From Falsiroseomonas tokyonensis (GTDB lineage: Bacteria; Pseudomonadota; Alphaproteobacteria; Acetobacterales; Acetobacteraceae), in contig NZ_JAFNJS010000001.1 in the NCBI RefSeq assembly GCF_019024325.1, positions 806,001-870,000 on the forward strand: a stretch of 64,000 nucleotides of DNA, in the 5' to 3' direction. Of the stretch, positions 17,403-26,061 are shown piece by piece. A program made the position numbers and the translations under genes. Each line of letters begins with the position of its first letter. Positions within the stretch are counted from its first letter, which is position 1. The notes below the pieces were generated by a model. The model was not told the origin of the DNA, ran no database searches, and saw only the letters and a program-made list of their open reading frames with translations.

Positions 17403-18021
17403 GGCGGATATCGGTGAGGCGGAAGATGGTGGCCTCCGGGTCGGTGCGGCTGGGGAAGCGGTGCAGGGTGAAGGACCAGTGGGCCTGGGCCTCGGCGAGC
17501 TCGGCCTCTGCGGTGCGGCCCTTGGGGAAGAGCGCGACGCCGTTAGGGGCCAGCAGGCGGGCGGCATGGGCAAGAAGGGCGTCGAGCGGTGCCAGGGCCC
17601 GGGCGGTGAGGACCGCCAGCGGCGGCAGGCGCGCGGTCTCGATTCGGGTCGGGTGGATGGTGACGCCGGCGAGGCCGAGCTGGGCGGTGGCCTCAGTCAG
17701 GAAGGCGGCCTTTCGGCGGTCCGATTCGACCAGATGGGTCGGCCGGCCGGTGACAATGGCCAGCACCAGGCCGGGCAGGCCGGCGCCGGAGCCGAGGTCA
17801 CCGAGCGGGCCTTCGCTGGGGGGCAGCAGCGGGGCGAGTTGCAGGCAATCCGCGATGTGGCGCTGCCGCAGTTGCTCCACGGTAGCGCGGCCGACCAGGT
17901 TGATGCGGCTGTTCCAGCGCAGCAGCAGCTCGACATAGGCCTCCAGCCGCGCCCGTGCCGCATCGTCCAGCGGCGTCGGGTCGGGGATGTTGTGCGGGGA
18001 AAGGGCGGGCGGGTGTTTCAC
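17383..18021 (-). CDS. rsmG: 16S rRNA (guanine527-N7)-methyltransferase RsmG
   Basis: A 212-residue class I methyltransferase. The SAM-binding loop is LGDLGSGAGLPGLVLAI. WNSRINLVG and RHIADCLQLAPL upstream and the C-terminal TARALAPLDALL match RsmG (GidB), which methylates G527 of 16S rRNA and whose loss gives low-level streptomycin resistance. The start is GTG 18019-18021. This start codon lies inside a parS site, so ParB occupancy could in principle affect its expression. It is separated from mnmG by nine bases and overlaps parA, the standard order in this clade. Confidence 0.95.
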   Translation of the reverse strand: MKHPPALSPHNIPDPTPLDDAARARLEAYVELLLRWNSRINLVGRATVEQLRQRHIADCLQLAPLLPPSEGPLGDLGSGAGLPGLVLAIVTGRPTHLVESDRRKAAFLTEATAQLGLAGVTIHPTRIETARLPPLAVLTARALAPLDALLAHAARLLAPNGVALFPKGRTAEAELAEAQAHWSFTLHRFPSRTDPEATIFRLTDIRHVQPQD

Positions 18022-18029
18022 GTGAAACC
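18014..18029. promoter_or_regulatory. parS site 1
   Basis: TGTTTCACGTGAAACC matches the 16-bp consensus parS palindrome (TGTTTCACGTGAAACA) at 15 of 16 positions. It overlaps the GTG start codon of rsmG and the gap after mnmG, and lies about 1.4 kb from the parB start. It is a ParB nucleation site for chromosome segregation. Confidence 0.95.
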
Positions 18030-18030
18030 C

Positions 18031-19905
18031 CTATACCGGCTCGACCACGCCGCGTCGAAGGTGGATGGCCAGGGCGGCGACCGCGGCGGGGGTGACGCCA
18101 GGGACACGGCTGGCGCTCCCCAGGCTGTCGGGGCGCGCGCGGGCCAGGCGCTGCTGCATCTCGGCGGAGAGGCCGGGGATGCCGCGGAAGTCGAGCGTCG
18201 GCGGCACGGCGAGCGCCTCCTCCCGCGCCAGCAGGCGGCGTTCGGACTCCTGGCGGCGGAGGTGAGGCGCGTAGAAGGCCTCGGCCTCGATCTGCACGGC
18301 GACGGCGGGGGGCAATTCGGCGAGCCAGGGGAAGGCGGCGGCGGCCATGGCGGCGGTGACATCCGGCAGGGCCAGCACCTCCAGCACACTGCGGCGGCGG
18401 CCATCCTGGCGAATCGGGATGCCGGCGGCGGCGATCTCGTAGGGCGTGGCGAGATCCTGTGCGGCGTGATCCAGCGCGGTCGAGACCTGGCCAGCAAAGG
18501 CGGCATGGCGGGCGGCGCGGAGCGGGCCGATGCAGCCCCAGGCGAGGCCGCGATCCGTCAGCCGCAGCCCGGCATTATCGGCGCGAAGGCTGAGACGGTG
18601 CTCGGAACGCGCGGTCAGCATCCGATAGGGCTCGCTGACGCCCTGGCTGACCAGGTCGTCCAGCATCACGCCGATATAGGCTTCGGCCCGGCCGAGGATT
18701 CGGTCCGGCACCCGGCCGGCGGCACGTTGGGCGGCGTTGAGCCCGGCCATCAGCCCCTGGGCGGCGGCTTCCTCATAGCCCGTGGTGCCGTTGATCTGGC
18801 CTGCCAGGAACAGGCCCGGCACGGCCCGCACTTCCAGCGTCCGGTGCAAGGCGCGCGGGTCGACGTGGTCGTATTCGATGGCATAGCCGGGCCGCAGGAT
18901 GCGGGCCTTCGCCAGGCCCGGGATTGTCGCGATCAGCGCGGCCTGCACGTCTTCCGGCAGGCTGGTCGAAATGCCGTTCGGATAGACCGTGTCGTCATCC
19001 AGCCCCTCGGGCTCCAGGAAGATCTGGTGGCGCAGGCGGTCGGCGAAGCGGACGATCTTGTCCTCGATCGAGGGGCAGTAGCGCGGGCCGACGCCCTGGA
19101 TCTGGCCGCTATAAACGGCGGAACGGTGCAGGTTGGCCTGGATCAGCGCGTGGGTTTCGGGTGTGGTCCAGGTAATGCGGCACTCGACTTGAGGGTTGGT
19201 GATCCTGTCGGTCAGCCAGGACATAGGCTCGGGCGGGTCGTCGCCCGGCTGGGGCTCCAGGGCTTCCCAATCGATGGTCCGGCCATCGAGGCGCGGCGGC
19301 GTGCCGGTCTTCAGCCGGGCGAGCGGCAGGCCAAGGCGGTCCAGCGTGCGGGCCAGGCCGATGGAGGGCGCCTCCCCGCTGCGGCCGGCGGGGGTGCGCG
19401 TGTCGCCCAGGTGGATCTCGCCGCGCAGAAAAGTCCCGGTGGTGAGGATGACGGCGCCGCAGGGGATGCGGGTGCCGCCGGCGGTCAGCACGGCGCGGAG
19501 GCGGCCTTCCGCGTCGATTTCCAGATCCTCGGCCGCCTCGCCCAGCAGGGTGAGGCCCGGCGTCTCCGCCAGAAGCCTCTGCATGGCGGCGCGGTAGAGT
19601 CGGCGATCGGCCTGGATGCGGGGGCCGCGCACGGCGGGGCCCTTGCTGCGGTTCAGCAGCTTGGCGTGGATGGCGGCTGCATCCGCGGCGCGGGCGATCA
19701 GCCCGTCCAGGGCATCCACCTCCCGCACCAGATGGCCCTTGCCGATGCCGCCGATGGCCGGGTTGCAGGACATCTCGCCAATCGTGTCGAGGCGATGGGT
19801 CAGCAGCAGGGTGCGGGCGCCGCAGCGCGCGGCCGCGGCCGCGGCCTCGCAGCCCGCATGCCCGCCGCCCACCACCACCACGTCGAATTCAGGGATCGTC
19901 GCCAT
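18031..19905 (-). CDS. mnmG: tRNA uridine 5-carboxymethylaminomethyl modification enzyme MnmG
   Basis: A 624-residue FAD enzyme. The Rossmann FAD-binding motif [13 protein letters not shown] is at residues 10-22. [23 protein letters not shown] contains the conserved active-site cysteine block. [20 protein letters not shown] and the C-terminal helical domain that binds MnmE are present. With MnmE it installs the (carboxymethyl)aminomethyl group at U34 of tRNAs. It starts at ATG 19903-19905, 19 bases after mnmE. The length is normal (about 620-630). Older name gidA. Confidence 0.97.
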   Translation of the reverse strand: MATIPEFDVVVVGGGHAGCEAAAAAARCGARTLLLTHRLDTIGEMSCNPAIGGIGKGHLVREVDALDGLIARAADAAAIHAKLLNRSKGPAVRGPRIQADRRLYRAAMQRLLAETPGLTLLGEAAEDLEIDAEGRLRAVLTAGGTRIPCGAVILTTGTFLRGEIHLGDTRTPAGRSGEAPSIGLARTLDRLGLPLARLKTGTPPRLDGRTIDWEALEPQPGDDPPEPMSWLTDRITNPQVECRITWTTPETHALIQANLHRSAVYSGQIQGVGPRYCPSIEDKIVRFADRLRHQIFLEPEGLDDDTVYPNGISTSLPEDVQAALIATIPGLAKARILRPGYAIEYDHVDPRALHRTLEVRAVPGLFLAGQINGTTGYEEAAAQGLMAGLNAAQRAAGRVPDRILGRAEAYIGVMLDDLVSQGVSEPYRMLTARSEHRLSLRADNAGLRLTDRGLAWGCIGPLRAARHAAFAGQVSTALDHAAQDLATPYEIAAAGIPIRQDGRRRSVLEVLALPDVTAAMAAAAFPWLAELPPAVAVQIEAEAFYAPHLRRQESERRLLAREEALAVPPTLDFRGIPGLSAEMQQRLARARPDSLGSASRVPGVTPAAVAALAIHLRRGVVEPV

Positions 19906-19924
19906 GGCGCGGGGTATAGGCCGA

Positions 19925-21250
19925 TCACTTGCCGATGCAGAAGTCTCGGAAGATGGCGTCGAGGATCTGTTCGACCTCCACGCGCCCCGTCAGCCGGCCG
20001 AGGGCGTTCAGCGCGGCCCGGAAATTCTCGGCGGCGAGTTCGGGCAGGCGCGCGGTCTCGGCCTCAGCCAGATGAGAGGCGGCCTCCGTCAGGGCGGCGC
20101 GGTGCCGGGCGCGGGTCAGGGCCGGGGCGTCGCCGAGGCTGGCATGCTGCTGCGCATGGGCAGCCAGCGCGTCCCGCAGCGACTCCAGCCCCTGCCCGGT
20201 CCGCGTGCTGGTCGCCAGGACCTCCCGGCCCGCGATCCGGGGCGGCGGCGGTGCCAGGTCGCATTTTGTGGCCAGCACCAGCGCGGCCGGGGCTGCCTCC
20301 AGCAGGGCGAGGCTCTCGGCATCCGGCGGCGCGTCGCAGGCGAAGGCGAGGAGGAGCAGGTCCGCCTCCCCCGCGCGGCGGGTGGCACGGCGCACCCCCT
20401 CCTGCTCCACGGCATCCTCCGTCTGGCGCAGCCCCGCGGTATCCGCGAGCACTACCGGCACGCCGCCGAGCACCAGCCGGCATTCCACGATATCCCGCGT
20501 CGTGCCCGGCTGGGCGGCGACGATGGCCGCATCCCGTCCGGCGAGTGCATTGAGCAGGGAGGATTTGCCGGCATTCGGCGCGCCCAGGATGGCGATGGAC
20601 AGCCCCTCCCGCAGCCGCTCGCCCCGCCCCCCATCGTCCAGATGCGCGGCGAGCTCGCCCCGGAGCGCGGCGGCGCCCTGGCGGGCCAGCTCCGACAGAT
20701 CGCTGGGCAGGTCGTCCATCTCGAATTCGATGGCCGCTTCCTGCTGGGCCAGGATGCGGGTCAGCCGCACGCTCCAGCCGCCATAGAGCGTGGCAAGCGC
20801 CCCTTCGGCCTGGCGCAGGGCCTGGCGCCGCTGCTGCTCGGTTTCGGCGGCGATGAGATCCGCCACCGCCTCCGCCTGTGTCAGGTCCATGCGGCCATGC
20901 AGGAAGGCGCGGCGGGTGAATTCGCCGGGCTCGGCGGGGCGGCCGCCCAGGCGCAGCAGCGCTGCCTCCACCGCCGCCACCACGGCGCTGCCGCCATGCA
21001 GGTGCAGCTCGGCGGCATCCTCGCCGGTGTAGCTGGCGGGGCCCGGAAACCACAGCACCAGCGCCTGGTCCAGCACCTCGCCTGCAGCATCGCGCAGCCG
21101 CCGCAGGCTGGCCCGCCGCGGCTCCGGCAGGCGGCCGGCCAGGGTCTGCAGCATGGCGCCGGCCTGCGGGCCGGACAGCCGCAGCACCGTCACCGCCGCC
21201 TGGCCGGCGCCCGAGGCGCGCGCCAGGATGGTATCCGTCATCCCGGTCAT
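19925..21250 (-). CDS. mnmE: tRNA modification GTPase MnmE
   Basis: A 441-residue GTPase. The N-terminal formyl-THF-binding domain is recognised by [22 protein letters not shown] and [16 protein letters not shown] helical domain follows, and the G domain has Walker [15 protein letters not shown], the switch [14 protein letters not shown] and ATKCD. The C-terminus FCIGK is the invariant catalytic-cysteine motif. It works with MnmG on U34 of tRNA. The start ATG 21248-21250 lies 11 bases after a parS site (21262-21277). The likely operon is ferredoxin-like gene, mnmE, mnmG, rsmG, parA, parB. Confidence 0.97.
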   Translation of the reverse strand: MTGMTDTILARASGAGQAAVTVLRLSGPQAGAMLQTLAGRLPEPRRASLRRLRDAAGEVLDQALVLWFPGPASYTGEDAAELHLHGGSAVVAAVEAALLRLGGRPAEPGEFTRRAFLHGRMDLTQAEAVADLIAAETEQQRRQALRQAEGALATLYGGWSVRLTRILAQQEAAIEFEMDDLPSDLSELARQGAAALRGELAAHLDDGGRGERLREGLSIAILGAPNAGKSSLLNALAGRDAAIVAAQPGTTRDIVECRLVLGGVPVVLADTAGLRQTEDAVEQEGVRRATRRAGEADLLLLAFACDAPPDAESLALLEAAPAALVLATKCDLAPPPPRIAGREVLATSTRTGQGLESLRDALAAHAQQHASLGDAPALTRARHRAALTEAASHLAEAETARLPELAAENFRAALNALGRLTGRVEVEQILDAIFRDFCIGK

Positions 21251-21261
21251 GCGGCCGCCGG

Positions 21262-21277
21262 TGTTTCACGTGAAACG
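21262..21277. promoter_or_regulatory. parS site 2
   Basis: TGTTTCACGTGAAACG matches consensus parS at 15 of 16 positions. It lies in the 39-base gap between the ferredoxin-like gene and the mnmE start, 12 bases upstream of the mnmE start codon. Confidence 0.95.
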
Positions 21278-21289
21278 CGGCCGGGCACG

Positions 21290-21670
21290 TCAGACCTTCG
21301 GGGGCGGCAGGTCATGCTCGGTTAGCATCAGGTGCCGGGCGCGCCCGCCCTCCAACAGATGCGCCTGCAGGATGGCATCCACATCCTCCCGCGTCTTCGG
21401 GCTGTACCAGACGCCCTCGGGGTAGATGACCAGGGCAGGGCCGAATTCGCAGCGGTCCAGGCAGCCGGCCTGGTTCACCCGCACGCCCTTCAGCCCCAAC
21501 TCCTTGGCCCGCACCTTCATATAGTCCCGCAGCGCCTCGCTGCCGCGCGCGGCGCAGGATCCGCGACGGTGACCATCGGGGCGCCGATTGCAGCAGACGA
21601 AGACATGGGCCCGGAAATAGGCGGGCGGGTCCGGCAGCGCGCCGGCAGCGGCGGTGGGTGCATCGGTCAC
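21290..21670 (-). CDS. Thioredoxin-like [2Fe-2S] ferredoxin domain protein
   Basis: A 126-residue protein of the (2Fe-2S) ferredoxin family with the thioredoxin-like fold. The first cysteines lie in HVFVCCNRRPDGHRRGSC and the last pair in NQAGCLDRCEFGPALVIYP, fitting the C-x(n)-C ... C-x3-C ligand pattern. The segment IYPEGVWYSPKTREDVDAIL is typical. A role in electron transfer is likely; the partner is unknown. It starts at GTG 21668-21670 and is the first gene of the leftward operon that continues with mnmE. It is divergent from ogt. Confidence 0.88.
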   Translation of the reverse strand: MTDAPTAAAGALPDPPAYFRAHVFVCCNRRPDGHRRGSCAARGSEALRDYMKVRAKELGLKGVRVNQAGCLDRCEFGPALVIYPEGVWYSPKTREDVDAILQAHLLEGGRARHLMLTEHDLPPPKV

Positions 21671-21830
21671 GGGAGCCTCCGGCGAAGGGCCTTCACGCCC
21701 GGCATGTAGCGGCGGGCCGCCTCAGCCGCCAGGGCGGCGGCCGTGGCCGCGACATCCGCCCCGGAAGGCCCTAGACTGCCCCGGCTTGACGAGCGCCCGC
21801 CGATTGTGGCGCATGGCGGCCCCTGGACGG

Positions 21831-22355
21831 ATGCGCATGCCCCAAATCACCTGCCTCACCCCGATCGGGGAGGTCACCATTTCCGCGGAAGATGGTGCGA
21901 TCGTCGCCCTCGATTGGGGCCGTGGCCGCGACCAGGAGCCGACGCCGCTGCTGCGGGAGGCGGTGACCCAGCTGCAGGACTATTTCGACGGCCTGCGCAC
22001 CGGGTTCGACCTGCCCCTGGCGCCCTTCGGCTCCGTCTTCCAGCAACGTGTCTGGGCGGCGCTGCGGGCGATTCCGCCGGGCGAGACCCGCTCCTACGGC
22101 GATCTCGCGCAGCTTCTCAAATCCTCCGCCCGCGCCATCGGCCAGGCGAATGGGGCGAATCCCATCCCGATCCTGATCCCGTGCCACCGCGTGGTGGCCT
22201 CCGGCGGTCGGCTCGGCGGCTATTCCGGCGGCGAGGGTCCCGCCACCAAGCGCGTCCTGCTCGACCTCGAGCGCCAGGCGCGTGCCCAGAACCCCTCCGG
22301 CCACCCCCAGGCCGAATTCCTCCTCCCCCCAGCTGCAGGGACGACCCCCCGATGA
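21831..22355 (+). CDS. ogt: Methylated-DNA-[protein]-cysteine S-methyltransferase
   Basis: A 174-residue suicide DNA-repair protein. The active-site motif IPCHRVVASGGRLGGYSGG supplies the cysteine that accepts the alkyl group from O6-alkylguanine. The helix-turn-helix/arginine-finger part is RVWAALRAIPPGETRSYGDLAQ, followed by SARAIGQANGANPIPILIP. The N-terminal domain is short, so this is the Ogt-type stand-alone enzyme, not an Ada fusion. The start is at ATG 21831; ATG 21837 two codons later is an alternative. Its stop overlaps the next start by ATGA. Confidence 0.93.
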   Translation: MRMPQITCLTPIGEVTISAEDGAIVALDWGRGRDQEPTPLLREAVTQLQDYFDGLRTGFDLPLAPFGSVFQQRVWAALRAIPPGETRSYGDLAQLLKSSARAIGQANGANPIPILIPCHRVVASGGRLGGYSGGEGPATKRVLLDLERQARAQNPSGHPQAEFLLPPAAGTTPR

Positions 22356-23323
22356 ACCATGCCATCCGCATCCACGAATATGGCGGCCCCGAGAAGATGG
22401 TGTGGGAGGAGGTGCCGGTGCCGGCGCCGAAACCCGGGGAGGCGCTGGTCCGCCACAAGGCCGTCGGGCTGAACTATATCGACGTCTATTTCCGCACCGG
22501 CCTCTACAAGGCCCCTGCCCTGCCTGCGACCATCGGCATGGAAGCGGCCGGCGTCGTGGAGGCGGTGGGCGAGGGCGTGACCCACGTCGCCACCGGTGAC
22601 CGCGTGGCCTATGCCACCGCCCCGATCGGGGCCTATGCCGAAGCCCGCACCATCAAGGCCGATCGGCTGGTGAAGGTGCCGGATGCGATCGGCTTCGATC
22701 AGGCGGCGGCGATGATGCTGCAGGGCATGACCGCCGGCTTCCTGCTGACCCGCACCTACAAGGTGCGGCCGGGCCAGACCATCCTGATCCATGCCGCGGC
22801 GGGCGGCGTCGGGCTGATCATGACGCAATGGGCCAAGCATCTCGGCTGCACCGTCATCGGCTGCGTCAGCACCGAGGAGAAGGCGGCGCTGGCCCGCGCG
22901 CATGGCGCGGACCACATCGTCATCGGCCTGGAAACGCTGCCCGCCCAGGTGAAGGAGATCACCGGCGGCGCCATGCTGCCCGTTGTCTATGACAGCGTCG
23001 GCCGCGACAGCTTCACCCCCTCGCTGGACTGTCTGGCGCCCTACGGGATGATGGTCTCCTACGGCAATGCCTCCGGCCCCGTCACCACGGATATCGGCAT
23101 CCTGGCTGCCAAGGGCTCGCTCTACCTGACCCGCCCGACGCTCGCGACCTACACGGCGAAGCGCGAGGATCTGGAGGCGCAGGCCGCTTCGCTGTTCGAG
23201 GTGGTGGCCCAGGGCGCCGTGAAGATCCGGGTCAACCAGACCTTCGGCCTGAAGGATGCGGCGGAAGCGCATCGGGCACTGGAGGGGCGCAAGACCACGG
23301 GCAGCACCGTCCTGCTTCCCTGA
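22352..23323 (+). CDS. NADPH:quinone oxidoreductase, zinc-independent MDR family
   Basis: A 323-residue medium-chain dehydrogenase/reductase. GLNYIDVYFRTGLY near the N-terminus is the quinone oxidoreductase (QorA) signature. The NADPH-binding motif HAAAGGVGLIMTQWAKHLG follows the linker VRPGQTILI. Zinc ligands are absent, as expected. It would reduce quinones by one electron or act on related enones. It begins at an ATGA overlap with ogt, suggesting co-transcription of an alkylation/oxidative-stress pair, though no common regulator is seen. Confidence 0.92.
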   Translation: MNHAIRIHEYGGPEKMVWEEVPVPAPKPGEALVRHKAVGLNYIDVYFRTGLYKAPALPATIGMEAAGVVEAVGEGVTHVATGDRVAYATAPIGAYAEARTIKADRLVKVPDAIGFDQAAAMMLQGMTAGFLLTRTYKVRPGQTILIHAAAGGVGLIMTQWAKHLGCTVIGCVSTEEKAALARAHGADHIVIGLETLPAQVKEITGGAMLPVVYDSVGRDSFTPSLDCLAPYGMMVSYGNASGPVTTDIGILAAKGSLYLTRPTLATYTAKREDLEAQAASLFEVVAQGAVKIRVNQTFGLKDAAEAHRALEGRKTTGSTVLLP

Positions 23324-23339
23324 GCCGGCCAGGCCTGCC

Positions 23340-23837
23340 TCACGCCTCCTCCCGGATCGGCGCACGGCTGCCGCCCGTCAGTCGCAGCAGCTCCGCCGGC
23401 GAGGTCGCGAAGACATGCATGGGCGATCCCGCCGCGGCCCAGACCTGCTCGTACTGGAACAGATCCTCATCCAGCAGCACCAGCGGCGGCGTCAGATGAC
23501 CCACCGGCGCCACGCCGCCGATGGCAAAGCCCGTCACATCCCGCACCCAGTCGCCCTGGGCGCGTTTCACGTGAAACACCGAGCCGCTGGCTTCCGACAG
23601 GCCGGAAGCGACCTTCGACATATCCACGCGATTGGCGCCGGAGGCGATCACCAGCACCGGACGGTCACCCGCACGAAACACGATGGACTTGGCGATCTGC
23701 GCCACGTCGCAGCCCACCGCCGCCGCGGCATCCGCCGCGCTGCGGGTGCCGTCCGGGAAGGCCGCGACCGTATCCACATGGCCCGCCGCGCGCAGCGCCG
23801 CGCGCACCCGTTCGACAGATCCGCCCGACATCGCCAT
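23340..23837 (-). CDS. YbaK/EbsC-family aminoacyl-tRNA deacylase
   Basis: A 165-residue protein of the YbaK/ProX editing-domain family. The segment AQIAKSIVFRAGDRPVLVIASG and the catalytic-pocket motif GFAIGGVAPVGH are characteristic, together with LVLLDEDLFQYEQVWAAAGSP. Members hydrolyse mischarged tRNAs (for example Cys-tRNA(Pro) or Ala-tRNA(Pro)). The parS site 3 lies inside this gene, in the codons for VFHVKR. The start ATG 23835-23837 is only 11 bases from the divergent hemW start. Confidence 0.88.
   Translation of the reverse strand: MAMSGGSVERVRAALRAAGHVDTVAAFPDGTRSAADAAAAVGCDVAQIAKSIVFRAGDRPVLVIASGANRVDMSKVASGLSEASGSVFHVKRAQGDWVRDVTGFAIGGVAPVGHLTPPLVLLDEDLFQYEQVWAAAGSPMHVFATSPAELLRLTGGSRAPIREEA
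23573..23588. promoter_or_regulatory. parS site 3 (inside the YbaK-type gene)
   Basis: CGTTTCACGTGAAACA matches consensus parS at 15 of 16 positions. The site is within coding sequence; the encoded residues FHVK are not in the conserved YbaK core, so the codons can carry the site. Confidence 0.94.
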
Positions 23838-23848
23838 ATCCCCCGCTG

Positions 23849-25012
23849 ATGGAACCGCTGGCCCTCTACATCCACTGGCCCTTCTGCGCCGCCAAGTGCC
23901 CCTACTGCGACTTCAACAGCCATGTGCGGGACCGGATCGACCAGGCCGGCTTCGCCGCCGCCCTGCGCCGGGAACTGGCGCATGAGGCGGCGCGGGCCAA
24001 TCACGCGGGAAAGCGACGCCTGGCCAGCATCTTCTTCGGCGGCGGCACGCCGAGCCTGATGGACCCCTCCACCGCCGCCCTGCTGATCGAGGACGCCCGA
24101 AGTCTCTTCGAAGCCGAGCCGGATCTCGAGATCACGCTGGAGGCCAACCCCACCAGCGTCGAATTGGCGAAACTTCGGGCCTTCCGCGCCGCCGGCATCA
24201 ACCGCGCCTCCCTCGGCGTGCAGGCGCTGGATCCCGCGGCTCTCGCCTTCCTCGGCCGCCGCCATGATGCGGGAGAGGCGATTGCCGCGCTGGAACTGGC
24301 CCGCGCCACCTTCCCCCGCCTCTCCTTCGACCTGATCTACGCCCGCCCGGGCCAGGCCGAAGCCGCTTGGCGGGCGGAGCTGCGCCAGGCCCTGGCGCTG
24401 GCCGCCGACCATCTCTCGCTCTACCAGCTCACCATCGAGCCCGGCACGCAGTTCGCCACCCTCTTCGGCCGCGGCGCCTTCACCCTGCCCGAGGGCGAAG
24501 AGGCCGCCCGCCTCTATACCGCCACCGCTGAGGAAGCCGCCCGCTTCGGCCTGCTCCCCTACGAGATCTCCAACTACGCCCAGCCTGGTGCTGAAAGCCG
24601 CCACAACCTCGCCTATTGGCGCTATGGCGATTACCTTGGCATCGGCGCCGGGGCGCATCAGCGGCTGACCATGCCGGATGGCCGCCTGCTCGCCATCCGG
24701 CGCCATCGCGGACCGGAGGAATGGCTGCGCCGGGTCAACCGCTACGGCCATGCGGTGGTGGAGGAGGAAGCGCTCTCGCCGCGTGATCGCGCGCGCGAAG
24801 CCTTGCTGATGGGCCTGCGGCTGACCGAGGGGGTGGATGTGCGGCGGATCGAGGAACGCAGTGGCCTGCCCTTCGCGGATTGCGTGGAGGCGGAGGCGCT
24901 AAAAGACCTGCTGGCCCAAGGCCTGCTAGCCTGGCACGGGCCCGCGCGCCTGGCCGCGACGCCGGACGGCCTGCTGCGCCTCGATTCCCTGCTGCCGCTG
25001 CTGGTGCGTTGA
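23849..25012 (+). CDS. hemW: Radical SAM heme chaperone HemW
   Basis: A 387-residue radical SAM protein. The N-terminus LYIHWPFCAAKCPYCDFNSH contains Cys13, Cys17 and Cys20, which bind the [4Fe-4S] cluster. FFGGGTPSLM, SLGVQALDPAAL and LYQLTIEPGTQF follow, and the C-terminal HemN_C domain is present. The fourth cysteine directly after the triad typical of HemN (CxxxCxxCxC) is absent, so this is HemW (heme trafficking) rather than coproporphyrinogen III dehydrogenase. No Shine-Dalgarno sequence is visible before ATG 23849, and only 11 bases separate it from the divergent deacylase start. The stop overlaps the next start (TGATG). Confidence 0.92.
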   Translation: MEPLALYIHWPFCAAKCPYCDFNSHVRDRIDQAGFAAALRRELAHEAARANHAGKRRLASIFFGGGTPSLMDPSTAALLIEDARSLFEAEPDLEITLEANPTSVELAKLRAFRAAGINRASLGVQALDPAALAFLGRRHDAGEAIAALELARATFPRLSFDLIYARPGQAEAAWRAELRQALALAADHLSLYQLTIEPGTQFATLFGRGAFTLPEGEEAARLYTATAEEAARFGLLPYEISNYAQPGAESRHNLAYWRYGDYLGIGAGAHQRLTMPDGRLLAIRRHRGPEEWLRRVNRYGHAVVEEEALSPRDRAREALLMGLRLTEGVDVRRIEERSGLPFADCVEAEALKDLLAQGLLAWHGPARLAATPDGLLRLDSLLPLLVR

Positions 25013-26061
25013 TGTCCTGGCGAAGCTGGTTTGCGCGGCCCGAGCCCGCGGCCGCACCGACGCCCGCCGCCCCCCGCACGGCCTTTCTCGGCGCCTATGG
25101 CTACGGCAATCTGGGCGACGAGCTCTGCCTGATCGAGGCCATGCAAGCCTTCCCGGGCGAGGATGCGCATGCCCTCTCCGTCGATGCGGACTGGACCCGC
25201 CGCTGCGTCCCCGCGCTCACCGGCTGCTTCGCCACGGGCGAGGCCCTGCTGGCGCTGAACCCTTCTCGCATCGTCTTCGGCGGCGGCATGGTGGGCGTCA
25301 CCAGCGCCCTCCGCACCTGGCTGCCCTGGATGGCCAGGGCGGAGCGCCAGGGCGCCGAGGTCCATTTCCACAATCTCGGCGTCGGACGGCTGAAGGAGGT
25401 GGAGGCCTGGCTGGACGAGGCGGCGCGCGGCGTCATCGAACGCCTCGGCACCTTCACCGTGCGCGATCACTTGGCTGTGGAGTATTTCGCGGAGGCCGGC
25501 ATCGCGCGCCTGCCCGCCATCACCCACTTTCCCGAATGCAACATCGCGCCCGATCCGGCGCTGGCCGACCGCCTGCTGCCGCAGGGCATGCCGCTGCTCG
25601 GCCTGTCCATCATCCCGACGCCGATGATGAAGGCCTGCCTGGAACTGGAAGCGCCGCGCATCCGCGCCCTGCTCGCGGAATTCGCCGGCCATGCCGTGGT
25701 GCCCATCGTCAGCACCGTGCACCGCTACAGCAGCGAGGAGGACGACCTCGCCGGCGTCACCCAGTTCCTGCACGACTTCCTGCCTGAGGGGCGCATCGCC
25801 GCGCCCCAGCTGCTGGACCGCAGCTTCTGGCACCAGGAACTGACGCCGCGGCGCCTCAAGGGCATCATCGGCCGCCTCGACACCCTGATCACCCAGCGCA
25901 AGCACAATGCGGTGCATGCCATCGGCAGCGGCGTGCGCGTCATCGGGCTGCATCCGCTGGAGGATAACAGCCTGCGCCGCACCTTCATCGCCCTGCAGCA
26001 TCGGCTGCGGCCGGGTTCGCGCTGCATCGGCCTGCTGCCGACCTCCTGGCGCGCCGCCTGA
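25012..26061 (+). CDS. Polysaccharide pyruvyl transferase family protein
   Basis: A 349-residue protein of the CsaB/polysaccharide pyruvyltransferase family. GAYGYGNLGDELCLIEAM near residue 27 is the characteristic N-terminal motif, RIVFGGGMVG follows, and ITQRKHNAVHAIGSGVRVIGL near the C-terminus corresponds to the H-A-x-I substrate-binding segment. Such enzymes put pyruvate ketals on surface glycans from phosphoenolpyruvate. The start ATG 25012 overlaps the hemW TGA by one base, although hemW is functionally unrelated. It is coupled by ATGA to the unknown gene that follows. Confidence 0.82.
   Translation: MSWRSWFARPEPAAAPTPAAPRTAFLGAYGYGNLGDELCLIEAMQAFPGEDAHALSVDADWTRRCVPALTGCFATGEALLALNPSRIVFGGGMVGVTSALRTWLPWMARAERQGAEVHFHNLGVGRLKEVEAWLDEAARGVIERLGTFTVRDHLAVEYFAEAGIARLPAITHFPECNIAPDPALADRLLPQGMPLLGLSIIPTPMMKACLELEAPRIRALLAEFAGHAVVPIVSTVHRYSSEEDDLAGVTQFLHDFLPEGRIAAPQLLDRSFWHQELTPRRLKGIIGRLDTLITQRKHNAVHAIGSGVRVIGLHPLEDNSLRRTFIALQHRLRPGSRCIGLLPTSWRAA

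Noticed and set aside
17227-20553. Long plus-strand frame opposite rsmG, mnmG and mnmE
   Set aside because: It is antisense to three well-recognised genes with complete motifs; composition is Gly/Gln/Arg-rich without any known domain.
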